NCBI RefSeq assembly: GCF_004362665.1
Contig: NZ_SNXR01000012.1
Coordinates: 531,308-595,307 of the forward strand
DNA length: 64,000 bases
Origin: Flavobacterium dankookense
Lineage (GTDB): Bacteria > Bacteroidota > Bacteroidia > Flavobacteriales > Flavobacteriaceae
Reading direction: 5' to 3'
The notes beneath the pieces are model-generated. The model was not told where the DNA came from. It made no database searches and saw only the letters and a list, made by a program, of their open reading frames with translations. Positions within the stretch are counted from its first letter, which is position 1. Each line of letters opens with the position of its first letter. Below are positions 51,229-61,871 of this stretch, piece by piece. Made by a program: the position numbers and the translations under genes.

Positions 51229-54200
51229 ATGCAAAAAAATTACCCCTTTTTTGAAACCACATTATTAAAACCTGTAAATGGTATTTTTCAAAACAATAAC
51301 GCTTCTGGTAAAAATATCTTTCAGCGATTTTTCGTTTTGTTATTAATATTGCTAGCTAATTTTAGTTACAGTCAACTAGCAACGGAGGCATTTGAAAGTG
51401 GTATTCCGACAACATGGGCAATTAGAGGAACGCAAGGTGGTGTTTCAACAACCTTTACTAACAATTGGGTTCATACACCAACTGGCGGTTATTTGGCTAG
51501 TGGTGCAGCTACACTAAATCCTTCAACTAATAATACCGTTGGTACAACAGCGGAGTATTTTATGATTACTCCTCAGTTTTTGACACCAGCTGATGGTCAG
51601 ATTCGTTTTTTTACTAAGCAAGGAAGTTTTACGAACAGAGGAACTGTATATCAGTTAAGAATATCTACTGCAAATCAGCCTGATTTGAGTAGTTTTAATG
51701 TGACGTTACAATCTTGGACAGAGTTGCAATTAAATACTGCTGCAACAACATGGGAAGAAAAAATTGTTAATATACCAACCATACCTGCTGGAATTCCAGT
51801 TTATTTAGCTTTTGTTGCCATAACTAATCAAACTGGAACTACAGCTACAAGTGGCGATTCTTGGTTTATAGATAATGCACGAGTAATTTCAAGTTGTTCT
51901 CCAGTAACAACGCCAATGATTGTTCCATCTGAAACTGGAGCAACAATATCTTGGACACATCCGTCGGCTACTCAATTTCAAATAAATATTGTACCAGCTG
52001 GAGCAGGAAATCCAGCAACAGGAACTCCAACAGGAAATAGTTATAATGCAGCAGGTTTAGAGCCATCAACTAATTATGATGTTTATATAATTGCTAATTG
52101 TGATGGTTCTACATCGAGTGCTTGGGCTGGACCATTTCCTTTTAGCACAACAACAGTTGGTTTAACCTGTACAACATCAATAGTTATTCCGCCAGATGTT
52201 ACAACAGCGCCATATACTTTAAGTTCTAATTTAGATCAATTTTATGATGGTACAACTTATGTTGAAATGGATAGTCAAATAATGAGCTGTCAACCAATTG
52301 GTCAAACTGGTAATTTATTATTAGGAAACCATGTTTATCTTTCTTATACACCGACCACATCTGGTTTAATTGATATCACACAAACGGTAAATGTTCTCTC
52401 TGGTGGTGGCGGAAATAATTGTTATAATGATCTTTCAAGTGTTTTTGTCTTTGATGGTTGTGCAGGAGTTGGAACGTCAGCAGCATGTTTAGCTGCAGTG
52501 GCTACATCTAGTAATGCAAACACGGCGCAAATTTCGAATTTTTATGCTGAGGCTGGAAAGGAATATGTATTTGTAATTTCATCACCATATGAACAGTCCA
52601 ATCCTGGAGCAGGAGTTTGTTTTACTTTTACAATTAGTGGTTCTGCTTGTCCTTCGCCAGCAGTGCTAACTCTAGATAATCTACAACAAACATCAGCTCT
52701 AGCTTCATGGAACAATGTTCAAAATCTTGTAAACGCATGGGAGTATATTGTTTTGCCTTCTTCTTCAGCTGCTCCAACAGCTGCTCAATCTGGTACACCA
52801 ACTAATACAAATAGTAATAATCCTTTGTCAGGACTTTCTCCAGGAACGAGTTATAATTTATTTGTTCGTTCAATATGTGGAACTCCTGGAGCATGGAGTG
52901 CACCATTATTTTTTACAACACAATGTAACCCTCAAACATTACCCTATTATACTGGATTTACAAATGCATCAACAGTTAACGGAAATCCAGAACCATGTTG
53001 GTCAGTATTAAATTTGAATAATGATCAATATCAGTTTAATTATGGTAGCGATTGGCAAGGTGAACCTGTTGCAAAATTATCTACAGGAAATGCTGGTAAT
53101 CAAACAAATGATATGTTGATTTCGCCTCAATTTAATTTAGATGGTGTTACTCAAAAGAGACTTCGTTTTAAATATCAAGTTTATGGTAATTGGGGATTAA
53201 TAGTAGATAATCCAACTGGTGGACCAGGTTCGTTTGAAATTTTGCTTTCAACCAATGGTTTAGGAGAAGGTGATTTTACAACCGTTTTAGTTCCTTTAAG
53301 TTCATATACTACAGCTTACAATTATATTGAAATGATTGTTCCAATTCCAATGAATATCACTGGAAATATAAACATTGCTTGGAAATTACCAGCTGGAGCA
53401 AACCAAACAGGTACTCAATTTTATATTGATGATGTTTATGTAGAAGATTTACCAGCATGTTCTGAGCCATCTTATCCAACAGTTACTCCTGGAACTTTAA
53501 CTTCAACTTCGGTTGAAATATCTTGGACTAATGGTTATCAAAATACACAATGGGAATTAGTTGCACAACCATTAGGTACTGGTATTCCAACTCAACCTGG
53601 AATTATTGTAAGCACTAATCCATATACACTAAACAATTTAATTCCTTCAACACGATATGAGTTTTATATGAGAGCTTATTGTAGCGATACAGAGCAAAGT
53701 ATTTGGGTTGGACCAATTAATTTTAATACCGTTTGTATTGCTCAATTTTCTCCTTATTTAGAAAGCTTTAATGACGACGACGTTACTACAAAAAAATTCT
53801 GTTGGACTACTAATAATGTAAATGGTGATATTGCACAATGGACAATAAACGGAACAGAAGCAAGTATTCAACCTCAAGGACAATTTTTTAATCCTTTCGT
53901 TTCTTATGACGACTGGTTAATTAGTGTTCCTGTTAATGTAACTGGACCAAAAATACTTCGTTTTAAGTATAGAGCAGCAACTTCTTTATTCTTCCCAACT
54001 CCGAGAGGTAATTTCGAAGTATTAATGTCACCAACACAAGACTTTGCCACTTATACCACATTGATTCCTTCACATGATTTTACTAATGGAGGTTATTTAG
54101 AAGATTCGGTTTTATTTAACGGAACAGGAACTTTTTATATAGCGTTTAGAATGTCGCCTACAATTGAAAATCCCGGAGCTACAGGTATTGTAATGATTGA

Positions 54201-57200
54201 TGATGTTAAAATTGAAGATGCTCCAGCTTGTCCAGATCCAAATCCTGCTAATTTAACGGCTACAGGAATTACTCCAACAACGGCTAATTTAGTTTGGACA
54301 GCAGGAAATACAGAAACGCAATGGCAAGTTGTTATACAAGAACCATTATCCGGAATTCCAACTGGTTCTGGTACAACAGTTACTACAACGCCAACATATA
54401 ATGCCACTAACTTAACAGAAAATACGGCTTATGAATACTATGTTAGAGCTATTTGTAGTGGTTCTGAAAGTAGTAATTGGGTTGGACCTTATCCTTTTAG
54501 AACTATCTGTAACCCATTTCCAACACCGTTTATAGAAACTTTTGATAGCAATTCTCAAACAGAAACTTGTTGGACAATTGTAAATGGTAATGGCGATTCT
54601 GATTTTTGGCAGCTTAGTCAACCAGCAAATCCAATTTTTGGCGATCAAATGGCTGGTTTGTTCTCGGGAAATAATGGAAATAATAACGAATGGTTAATTA
54701 CACCAACACTTATGGCTCGACCTGGTCAAAGACTTCGTTTTTACTACAAAGTACTTAGCAGTGATTTTGAAGAAGATTTAAAAGTAATGCTATCTACAAA
54801 TGGTGTTGCTACAAATCAATTTTCGACAATTTTATATGAAAACAATGTTGTTATACAAACTGATGCTACTGGAACGGTAGCAGGTTCTAATACAATAACA
54901 TTAGTTTCTACTCAAGGTGTTCAATTGGGTGATAGAGTTGATATTCCAGGTTGGGTAATTCCATATGGTTCAACCGTTACTGCCATAAATGGAACAACAA
55001 TAACCATATCAGGAAATGCAGACGTAACTGCTGCTGGACCATTAAATGTAACTTTTGTTCATGACGTTATTAATAATGTTGAAGTGCGTGAAATGGTTAT
55101 TAATCTAACAGATATTACAGCTCCAACAAATATTAACCTTGCGTTTTATACTCCTTTCTTTCCACCAAATCCCTGGAATTATAGAGGTCAATATACTTTT
55201 ATAGATAATGTAATTGTGGAAGATATCCCAGCTTGTCCATCAGTAATTAATGTTACAACATCCAATATTATTGATGTTGCAGCGGATATTAACTGGGAAA
55301 CTACAGGTTCAGAAACAGCTTGGGAAATTTCAGTTCAACCTTTTGGAACTCCACCGCCAACAGGTGCTACTTTACCTGAATACCTTCATACAACAACTTC
55401 TCATCCTTATACTGTTACAGACTTAACTCCTTCAACTTTATATGAATATTATATTAGAGCTGTTTGTAGTTCTTCTTCTCAAAGTGAGTGGATTGGTCCA
55501 TTTGAAATTTTAACTCGATGCGATTATTCTAATGTATGTCAATATACTATTTCGGTTACTAATGGAAATACAGGTCAAGTGACGGATAATGTTAGTGTAA
55601 TGCAAAACGGAATTGAAATGCAAGCACTCGAATTCCCTGGTTTTGGACAGCCAGAAGTAATAGATTATACCGTTTTCTTGTGTAGAGGTGTTGAGTTTAG
55701 CTTATACTGGAATGGTTTTGGAAGTGGAGTTCAATACTCAGAAGCACAAATAGTTGTTAAAGACGAAGCGAACAATATCGTTTGGACAAGTCCGTTAGGA
55801 TTAGGTGCCGTAAATACAACTCTTTTTACTGGAATTGCCAATTGTGGAACTGTTACTTGTCCGCAACCAACGAATTTAGCAGTAAGTAACCAAGGTGTCT
55901 TGTCTTGGACTGCTGGAGGTTCTGAGACTCAATGGGAAGTTTTTGTACAACCATTAGGAAATGGTACAATTCCACAAACAGGAATTATTGTAAACACACC
56001 AACATATACACCAGTTGCAACTGATTTTACAGTTTCAACTGCAAGTACTTATGAATATTTTGTTCGAGCTGTTTGTAGCACAACAGATAAAAGTTATTGG
56101 TCTGGACCAAAAGTATTCATTAGAAATGACGAACCAACCAATGCTGTTCGTTTACAAGTAAATACTGGAACTTCATGTGAAGTTTCTGGTGTTGACGCTT
56201 CATTTATTTCGGCAACGGCTTCAACAGTTCCAACCTCTTGTGCAGGAACTAATGGTGGTGATATTTGGTACGATTTCGTTGCAACTTCAAGAGTACATGT
56301 TATTGAATTAAGCGATTTTGCTCCAGGAAGTTATTTTACATCTGCTTTTGTTGGTCTTTGGCCAAAAATAATGATGTCGTTATATGAAGAACAAACAGAT
56401 GGTTCACTTGTTGAAAAAGGATGTAGTGAGAACAATTCATTTGTTGCAAGTTATTCAACGGAACTAGTTGTTGGAAAAACATATAAAATTAGATTAAAAT
56501 TAGATAGTAATGTTCCAAATGATAAGACCTTCCATATCTGTATTACAACGCCACAGGATTTGTGTGAAATGGATGCTTTCAATTATGATTTTGAAAAATT
56601 ACCATTACAATATGTTACAGGTGTTACAACAATTATTGATGCAACAGTTACACCAGGTTGGAGAGTTAATACCGATTGGGGAACAATGTTCTTCCAAGAA
56701 GCTTCTAATTCAGGAAATGTTTATCCATTCTCAGGTGGTCAATGTATTCAATTAACACAAGATGATGAAAGTACTTGGGATGAAAGTGATCCAAATATCA
56801 AAGGCTTGTACAAAGATTTTGACACTACTGAAATTACTAAAATGGACTATAGCTTTGCTTCTGCAACAAGAGGAAATGGCTCAACGGTTCAATTATTCGC
56901 TGGTCCGCCAACAGGTCCATTTACATTAGTTACCGAAGATTTTGCAAATAGTTTGGACTGGGAATGGGTTAGAGGAACTTATGTTGTTCCTGCTGGTCAA
57001 AATACTACGCGCTTTATTTTCCGAACAAAATTTTATGATATAGGTCACGTTTTAGATGCTGCAAATTTCAAAGCAAATGTCGATATCAATATCGATACTG
57101 CTGATACTACTTTAGATTGTATTACTACTACAATGGAATTTGATGCCAATGGTTTTGGTGTTTGGGAAGCAGACGCAAACAATCCTGGAGCAACAACAAT

Positions 57201-58884
57201 AGCAAATCCAAATAGTGGCTCAACAAATGTTTCTGGTTTTAACGCACCAGGAGAATATGTGTTCCATTGGAAATCACGTTATTGTGATAAAACAGTAACG
57301 ATTACTAAACAAGGAACTACAGAAACAGCAGAAGTAGTAAGTCCTGTTATTTATTGTTTAAATGATGTGCCATCAGCTTTAACAGCAACAGTTTCTGCAG
57401 GAAATACGGTTAAATGGTATACTCAAGCAATTGGCGGAGTTGGTTCATCAACTGCTCCAACACCAAATACATCTGTAGCTGGCAGTTCTCAAATGTTTTA
57501 TGCTGCATCAGTTGATGCTAATGGCTGTGAAGGTCCAAGAGCAGAAATTATTGTGCAAGTAAATGAGTTACCTTCTGCTACAATTTCAGGAACAACAACC
57601 GTTTGTGCAAATTCAACAGCAACTATTACTTTTAATGGAACGTCAAACGCTGTGGTTACTTACACTATCAATGGTGGTTCAAACCAAACAATTACTTTGG
57701 ACTCAACAGGTGTTGCAACAGTAATAACTTCTGCTTTAACTACAGATACAACGTATGCTTTAGTAAGTGCCGCAATCACAAATGGAATTACATGTTCGCA
57801 AACACTAACAGGTTCAGTCATTGTAACGGTAGAATCATTAGCGACTGCCACAATATCAGGAACAACAGTCATTTGTGAAGGTTCTACAGCAACAATAACG
57901 TTTAATGGAACAGCAAATGCAACCGTAACCTATACAATAAATGGTGGAGCAAATCAAACGATACTTTTAGATGGTTCTGGAAATGCTACAATTACAACTC
58001 CAGCGTTAACTACAACTACAACTTACGCATTAGTTAGTGCAGCTGCATCAGGAACGTTATCTTGTTCTCAAAATCAAACAGGTTCGGTTGTTATAACTGT
58101 AAATCCTATCATAACTCCAGTAACAGATTTTACATACGAGCAAACAACATATTGTTCTGATGCTGAAAATATTTTACCTCAAGGAAGTTTTGCAGCTGGT
58201 GGAAATTTCTCAGCGCCCACAGGCTTAGTTATTGATGCTAATACGGGTGAAATAAACATCGGAAACAGTACCATTGGAACCTATTTAGTAAAATATAAAA
58301 TTGATGAAGAACCTACTTCATGTAATCTTGGTGGAGAAAGTGAATTTGAAATAATAATCACTAACGGGTTTAATTATACAATTGATGAAGTATGCGAGAA
58401 CAGCATGTTGATGATTCAAGTTGCCAATGCTGATTTCAATTTAGAAACAGCCAATTATATATGGAGCCAAGCCAATACGACAGTTGGAACTAATAATCCA
58501 TCATTTAATGTGAATGAATATTTAGCGCAAAATCCATCATTAAATTTACCATTAACATTTAGCGTAACTGTTGGATTAAATGGCTGTTCAAAAGAACAAA
58601 ATATCACTATTGAAAATAATCCTTGCCAAGATATTCCAAGAGGTATTTCGCCTAACAATGATCAAGTAAATGATGCATTTGACTTAACTGGTTATGGTGT
58701 AAAAGAAATCACAATTTTCAATCGATATGGAACTAAAGTATTCTCTTTCTCGGGGAATTACTCCAACCAATGGAAAGGACAATCGGACAGCGGAAATGAA
58801 TTGCCAGATGGAACTTATTTCTATACCATTAGCACCAATGACGGTACCAAAACAGGTTGGGTATATATCAACAGAGAATATTAA
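51229..58884 (+). CDS. Giant multidomain adhesin-like protein with T9SS type B sorting domain
   Basis: 2551 residues. A signal sequence with a long n-region ends near residue 50 (FVLLLILLANFSYSQ). About six fibronectin-III-like domains begin near residues 222, 473, 743, 1000, 1334 and 1543, each opening with a Cys-Pro type segment (CPDPNPANLTATGITPTTAN) and ending Y-E-Y-Y-V-R-A-like (YEYYVRAICSGSESSNWVGP). Between them lie jellyroll or cleaved-adhesin-like domains (FNLDGVTQKRLRFKYQVYG). Two 90-residue Ig-like modules follow (57571-58104). The end is the gliding-associated type B sorting domain: IPRGISPNNDQVNDAFDLTG, IFNRYGTKVF, GNELPDGTYFYTI. It is exported by T9SS to the surface; a PorP/SprF gene follows 37 bases on. 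Confidence 0.92.
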   Translation: MQKNYPFFETTLLKPVNGIFQNNNASGKNIFQRFFVLLLILLANFSYSQLATEAFESGIPTTWAIRGTQGGVSTTFTNNWVHTPTGGYLASGAATLNPSTNNTVGTTAEYFMITPQFLTPADGQIRFFTKQGSFTNRGTVYQLRISTANQPDLSSFNVTLQSWTELQLNTAATTWEEKIVNIPTIPAGIPVYLAFVAITNQTGTTATSGDSWFIDNARVISSCSPVTTPMIVPSETGATISWTHPSATQFQINIVPAGAGNPATGTPTGNSYNAAGLEPSTNYDVYIIANCDGSTSSAWAGPFPFSTTTVGLTCTTSIVIPPDVTTAPYTLSSNLDQFYDGTTYVEMDSQIMSCQPIGQTGNLLLGNHVYLSYTPTTSGLIDITQTVNVLSGGGGNNCYNDLSSVFVFDGCAGVGTSAACLAAVATSSNANTAQISNFYAEAGKEYVFVISSPYEQSNPGAGVCFTFTISGSACPSPAVLTLDNLQQTSALASWNNVQNLVNAWEYIVLPSSSAAPTAAQSGTPTNTNSNNPLSGLSPGTSYNLFVRSICGTPGAWSAPLFFTTQCNPQTLPYYTGFTNASTVNGNPEPCWSVLNLNNDQYQFNYGSDWQGEPVAKLSTGNAGNQTNDMLISPQFNLDGVTQKRLRFKYQVYGNWGLIVDNPTGGPGSFEILLSTNGLGEGDFTTVLVPLSSYTTAYNYIEMIVPIPMNITGNINIAWKLPAGANQTGTQFYIDDVYVEDLPACSEPSYPTVTPGTLTSTSVEISWTNGYQNTQWELVAQPLGTGIPTQPGIIVSTNPYTLNNLIPSTRYEFYMRAYCSDTEQSIWVGPINFNTVCIAQFSPYLESFNDDDVTTKKFCWTTNNVNGDIAQWTINGTEASIQPQGQFFNPFVSYDDWLISVPVNVTGPKILRFKYRAATSLFFPTPRGNFEVLMSPTQDFATYTTLIPSHDFTNGGYLEDSVLFNGTGTFYIAFRMSPTIENPGATGIVMIDDVKIEDAPACPDPNPANLTATGITPTTANLVWTAGNTETQWQVVIQEPLSGIPTGSGTTVTTTPTYNATNLTENTAYEYYVRAICSGSESSNWVGPYPFRTICNPFPTPFIETFDSNSQTETCWTIVNGNGDSDFWQLSQPANPIFGDQMAGLFSGNNGNNNEWLITPTLMARPGQRLRFYYKVLSSDFEEDLKVMLSTNGVATNQFSTILYENNVVIQTDATGTVAGSNTITLVSTQGVQLGDRVDIPGWVIPYGSTVTAINGTTITISGNADVTAAGPLNVTFVHDVINNVEVREMVINLTDITAPTNINLAFYTPFFPPNPWNYRGQYTFIDNVIVEDIPACPSVINVTTSNIIDVAADINWETTGSETAWEISVQPFGTPPPTGATLPEYLHTTTSHPYTVTDLTPSTLYEYYIRAVCSSSSQSEWIGPFEILTRCDYSNVCQYTISVTNGNTGQVTDNVSVMQNGIEMQALEFPGFGQPEVIDYTVFLCRGVEFSLYWNGFGSGVQYSEAQIVVKDEANNIVWTSPLGLGAVNTTLFTGIANCGTVTCPQPTNLAVSNQGVLSWTAGGSETQWEVFVQPLGNGTIPQTGIIVNTPTYTPVATDFTVSTASTYEYFVRAVCSTTDKSYWSGPKVFIRNDEPTNAVRLQVNTGTSCEVSGVDASFISATASTVPTSCAGTNGGDIWYDFVATSRVHVIELSDFAPGSYFTSAFVGLWPKIMMSLYEEQTDGSLVEKGCSENNSFVASYSTELVVGKTYKIRLKLDSNVPNDKTFHICITTPQDLCEMDAFNYDFEKLPLQYVTGVTTIIDATVTPGWRVNTDWGTMFFQEASNSGNVYPFSGGQCIQLTQDDESTWDESDPNIKGLYKDFDTTEITKMDYSFASATRGNGSTVQLFAGPPTGPFTLVTEDFANSLDWEWVRGTYVVPAGQNTTRFIFRTKFYDIGHVLDAANFKANVDINIDTADTTLDCITTTMEFDANGFGVWEADANNPGATTIANPNSGSTNVSGFNAPGEYVFHWKSRYCDKTVTITKQGTTETAEVVSPVIYCLNDVPSALTATVSAGNTVKWYTQAIGGVGSSTAPTPNTSVAGSSQMFYAASVDANGCEGPRAEIIVQVNELPSATISGTTTVCANSTATITFNGTSNAVVTYTINGGSNQTITLDSTGVATVITSALTTDTTYALVSAAITNGITCSQTLTGSVIVTVESLATATISGTTVICEGSTATITFNGTANATVTYTINGGANQTILLDGSGNATITTPALTTTTTYALVSAAASGTLSCSQNQTGSVVITVNPIITPVTDFTYEQTTYCSDAENILPQGSFAAGGNFSAPTGLVIDANTGEINIGNSTIGTYLVKYKIDEEPTSCNLGGESEFEIIITNGFNYTIDEVCENSMLMIQVANADFNLETANYIWSQANTTVGTNNPSFNVNEYLAQNPSLNLPLTFSVTVGLNGCSKEQNITIENNPCQDIPRGISPNNDQVNDAFDLTGYGVKEITIFNRYGTKVFSFSGNYSNQWKGQSDSGNELPDGTYFYTISTNDGTKTGWVYINREY
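57571..58104 (+). repeat. Two tandem 90-residue modules in the giant adhesin
   Basis: Units begin at 57571 and 57841, exactly 270 bases apart, each opening with A-T-I-S-G-T-T and containing TYTINGGSNQTI or TYTINGGANQTI. The same module recurs in the partial gene at 61872-64000. Confidence 0.85.
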
Positions 58885-58921
58885 TAAAGGAAGCTTTTAA
58901 TAAATAAAAATGACACACCTA

Positions 58922-59857
58922 ATGAAAAAAGGATATTTAGCACTAGCATTACTATCATTGTTCGCATTGGAAGTTCAAGCACAGCAAGATCCACATTATA
59001 CGCAATATATGTATAATATGAACGTAATGAATCCAGCCTATGCAGGTTCAAAAGAAACTATTTCTGGAGCATTACTTTATCGTCAACAATGGGCAGGATT
59101 AGAAGGCGCGCCAAAAACAGCCACTTTTTCTATTCATAGTCCAGTTGGTAAAAATGTTGGATTAGGATTTTCTGCTATTTCAGATAAAATAGGTCCAGTC
59201 GAAGAGACTAATGTTTTTGGAGATTTCTCCTATACGGTAAATATGGGTGGAGATAGTAAATTGGCATTTGGTTTAAAAGCGGGAGCAATTTTCCAAAAAA
59301 TTGGTTTGTTTTCAGAAATTGGAAACGGATACACACAACAACCAAATGATTTTGCTTTCGATGAAAACAGTAATAATATCAAATTGAACATTGGTACAGG
59401 ATTATTTTTCTATACCAAAAAATATTATGCTGCATTGTCTGTTCCAAATATGCTTGATGGAAAACATCTAGACATTACACGAAACGGTCAAGAATATCAA
59501 TTTGGAAGTGACACACAACATTATTTTCTTACGAGTGGTTATGTTTTCGATTTGTCGACAAATACTAAATTTAAACCTTCTTTCATGCTAAAATCAGCAT
59601 TCAAAGCACCAACTTCTTTAGATTGTTCAGCAAATTTTTTATTTTTTGAAAAATATGAAATTGGTGGAACCTATCGTTTAGACGACTCTTTTGGAGCTAT
59701 GATAAACTTTGCGGTTACACCATCAATACGTGTTGGTTATGCTTATGATCATGTAATTTCTGATATTAGAGGAACTGCTCCAGCTTCACATGAATTCATG
59801 TTGTTATTTGACTTAAATTTGTCTAAAAAAGTTTCTGTTTCACCAAGATTTTTCTAA
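58922..59857 (+). CDS. PorP/SprF family outer-membrane protein
   Basis: 311 residues from ATG 58922 (MKKGYLALALLSLFALEVQA); an ATG at 58910 would add four residues before the signal peptide. The mature start QQDPHYTQYMYNMNVMNPAY with AGSKETISGALLYRQQWAGL is the PorP/SprF signature. The fold is a 14-strand-type outer-membrane barrel. In F. johnsoniae SprF is needed to export or attach the type B substrate SprB, and each such gene tends to follow its substrate gene. That fits here, directly after the type B adhesin. The pairing is family knowledge plus gene order. Confidence 0.93.
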   Translation: MKKGYLALALLSLFALEVQAQQDPHYTQYMYNMNVMNPAYAGSKETISGALLYRQQWAGLEGAPKTATFSIHSPVGKNVGLGFSAISDKIGPVEETNVFGDFSYTVNMGGDSKLAFGLKAGAIFQKIGLFSEIGNGYTQQPNDFAFDENSNNIKLNIGTGLFFYTKKYYAALSVPNMLDGKHLDITRNGQEYQFGSDTQHYFLTSGYVFDLSTNTKFKPSFMLKSAFKAPTSLDCSANFLFFEKYEIGGTYRLDDSFGAMINFAVTPSIRVGYAYDHVISDIRGTAPASHEFMLLFDLNLSKKVSVSPRFF

Positions 59858-59869
59858 AAACAACCAACC

Positions 59870-61744
59870 ATGAACAAAACATATATCACACTTAGTTTGA
59901 TGTTGCTGCTAACAGCAAGTTATGGACAGAATAGTGCAACTCTAAAAGCTGACAAACTTTTTGAAAGCTACCAATATGTTGCCGCAATAGACGAATATAC
60001 TAAACTCGCCGAAGGGAAAAACGGTAACGAATATATTTATACACAATTAGCAGATAGTTATTATAACGTATTCGACTCAGAAAATGCCGCGAAGTGGTTT
60101 GCCAAAGCTACCGCAAAAGGAAAAGCCGATGCTGAAACGTATTATCGCTATGCACAAACCTTGAAAGTTTTAGGGAAATATCAAGAAGCCAATAAGCAAA
60201 TGGATGTTTTTTCAAAAATGATTCCTTCGGATGCAAGAGCGAAAGAGCATTTGGCAAATCCAAATTACATTCCAAGTTTAGCTAACAATTCAAAATTGTT
60301 TGACGTTGTTTCAACGAATATCAACAGCAAAGGACAAAGTGATTTTGGCGCTATGTTAACCAATGATAACACACTTTATTTTGCTAGTACCAGAAATAGT
60401 TCTAACAAAACCGATAACTGGAACAAGCAACCTTATTTGGATATTTACCAGGCAACAAGAGATGAAAAAGGAACTTTTTCTGAACCTACTCAAGTAAAAG
60501 AATTAAACACACCTTTTCATGATGGTCCAATTACATTAAGTGCTGATGGAAATACAATGTATTTTGCACGTGATGGTCATAGCGAAGGGCAATTCGAAAA
60601 AAATAAAAAAAGTAATATCAAAGTGGGTCAACAAGGAATTTACAAAGCAACAAAAGTTGACGGTAAATGGACAAATGTTGAAGCTTTGCCAATCAATAGT
60701 ACAAGTTATTCGGTTACCAATCCTAGTTTAAGTAAAGATGGGAAAACATTGTATTTTGCTTCAAATATGCCAAATGGTTTAGGCGAATCGGATATTTGGA
60801 AAGTTGCTATTGAGGCAAACGGATATGGAAAACCTCAAAATTTAGGTTCAAATGTAAACACAGCCGATAGAGAAAATTTCCCTTTTATTGATGATGACAA
60901 CACATTGTATTTTGCTTCAACAGGAAGACAAGGTTTTGGTGGTTTTGATGTTTTTAAAGCCGATATGAATAGTTCTTCACCAGCAAAAAATCTAGGAAAA
61001 CTTGTAAATACTGAGAAAGATGATTTCTCCTTTAGTTTTAATAAAAATCAAAATGTAGGTTATTTTTCTTCAAACAGAAACGGAAATGATGCTATTTATT
61101 CTGCATTACCATTGTGCAAAGCAGAAGCTATCGTTTTGGTTACAAATGCTAAAACTAAAAACCCGTTAGCCAATGCTTCGGTTGGAATATTAGATGCAAA
61201 AGGAAATGTAATTGCTACCGAAAAAACCAATTCAGAAGGAAAAGTTAGTTATCCAATCGAATGTAATTTGGGTTATGGATTGCAAATTGCTGCTCAAAAC
61301 TTTGAATCAACTTCTTCTGCTGTAAAAGCTGATAAAGCTGGTGCAACAACAGTTGAGGTTTCTTTAACGCCATCGGAAGTAATAATTACAGATAAAGAAG
61401 TGATTTTAAGTCCAATTTTCTTTGAATATGATAAAAGTAATATCACAGCTCAAGGTGCAGCCGAATTGGATAAATTAGTCAAAGTGATGAAGGACAATCC
61501 TTCGATGGTAATTTTTGTAAAATCGCATACCGATTCAAAAGGAAGCAATGATTATAACCTGAAATTATCTGAAAGAAGAGCACAATCTACCGTTCAATAT
61601 ATAGTTTCCAAAGGAATTTCTCAAGGAAATATCTCTGGAAAAGGATTTGGAAGTACTGAACAAAAAGTAAGTTGTGGTACTGATTGCACTGCTGAACAAG
61701 ATGCTCAAAACAGACGTTCAGAATTCTTGATTGTAAAAAAATAG
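59870..61744 (+). CDS. OmpA-family protein with TPR, beta-propeller and CRD (PorE-like)
   Basis: 624 residues. Signal peptide MNKTYITLSLMLLLTASYGQ. Domains in order: TPR (about 25-130, YQYVAAIDEYTKLAEGKNGN), PD40/WD40-like propeller (about 140-410; LYFASTRNSSNKTDN, NTMYFARDGHSEG, LYFASNMPNGLGESDIWKV), carboxypeptidase-regulatory-like beta sandwich (about 420-500), and OmpA C-terminal domain (about 510-624) with FFEYDKSNITAQGAAELDKL and KSHTDSKGSNDYNLKLSERR, which holds the Asp and Arg that bind diaminopimelate of peptidoglycan. This is the domain order of PorE. It probably anchors the PorP-type barrel to the cell wall. The gene starts 12 bases after the PorP gene. Confidence 0.92.
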   Translation: MNKTYITLSLMLLLTASYGQNSATLKADKLFESYQYVAAIDEYTKLAEGKNGNEYIYTQLADSYYNVFDSENAAKWFAKATAKGKADAETYYRYAQTLKVLGKYQEANKQMDVFSKMIPSDARAKEHLANPNYIPSLANNSKLFDVVSTNINSKGQSDFGAMLTNDNTLYFASTRNSSNKTDNWNKQPYLDIYQATRDEKGTFSEPTQVKELNTPFHDGPITLSADGNTMYFARDGHSEGQFEKNKKSNIKVGQQGIYKATKVDGKWTNVEALPINSTSYSVTNPSLSKDGKTLYFASNMPNGLGESDIWKVAIEANGYGKPQNLGSNVNTADRENFPFIDDDNTLYFASTGRQGFGGFDVFKADMNSSSPAKNLGKLVNTEKDDFSFSFNKNQNVGYFSSNRNGNDAIYSALPLCKAEAIVLVTNAKTKNPLANASVGILDAKGNVIATEKTNSEGKVSYPIECNLGYGLQIAAQNFESTSSAVKADKAGATTVEVSLTPSEVIITDKEVILSPIFFEYDKSNITAQGAAELDKLVKVMKDNPSMVIFVKSHTDSKGSNDYNLKLSERRAQSTVQYIVSKGISQGNISGKGFGSTEQKVSCGTDCTAEQDAQNRRSEFLIVKK

Positions 61745-61812
61745 ATTAATAGAATACCTCCCGATTTATTAAGATTAAAGTTTAAAAGTTAATTAATTTT
61801 GTAAATGGAAAT

Positions 61813-61850
61813 CAATAGCTAATCTCAAAAAAATTTGGGATTGGCTATTG
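61813..61850 (+). other. Strong RNA hairpin before the second adhesin gene
   Basis: Stem 61813-61829 with 61834-61850, loop of four A. All 17 pairs hold in the plus-strand RNA if two G-U wobbles are allowed; read from the minus strand those two would be A-C mismatches. There is no T run after it. It lies 22 bases before the ATG at 61872 and 68 bases after the OmpA gene stop. Confidence 0.65.
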
Positions 61851-61871
61851 TGCATAAATTAAGATTGTTTA

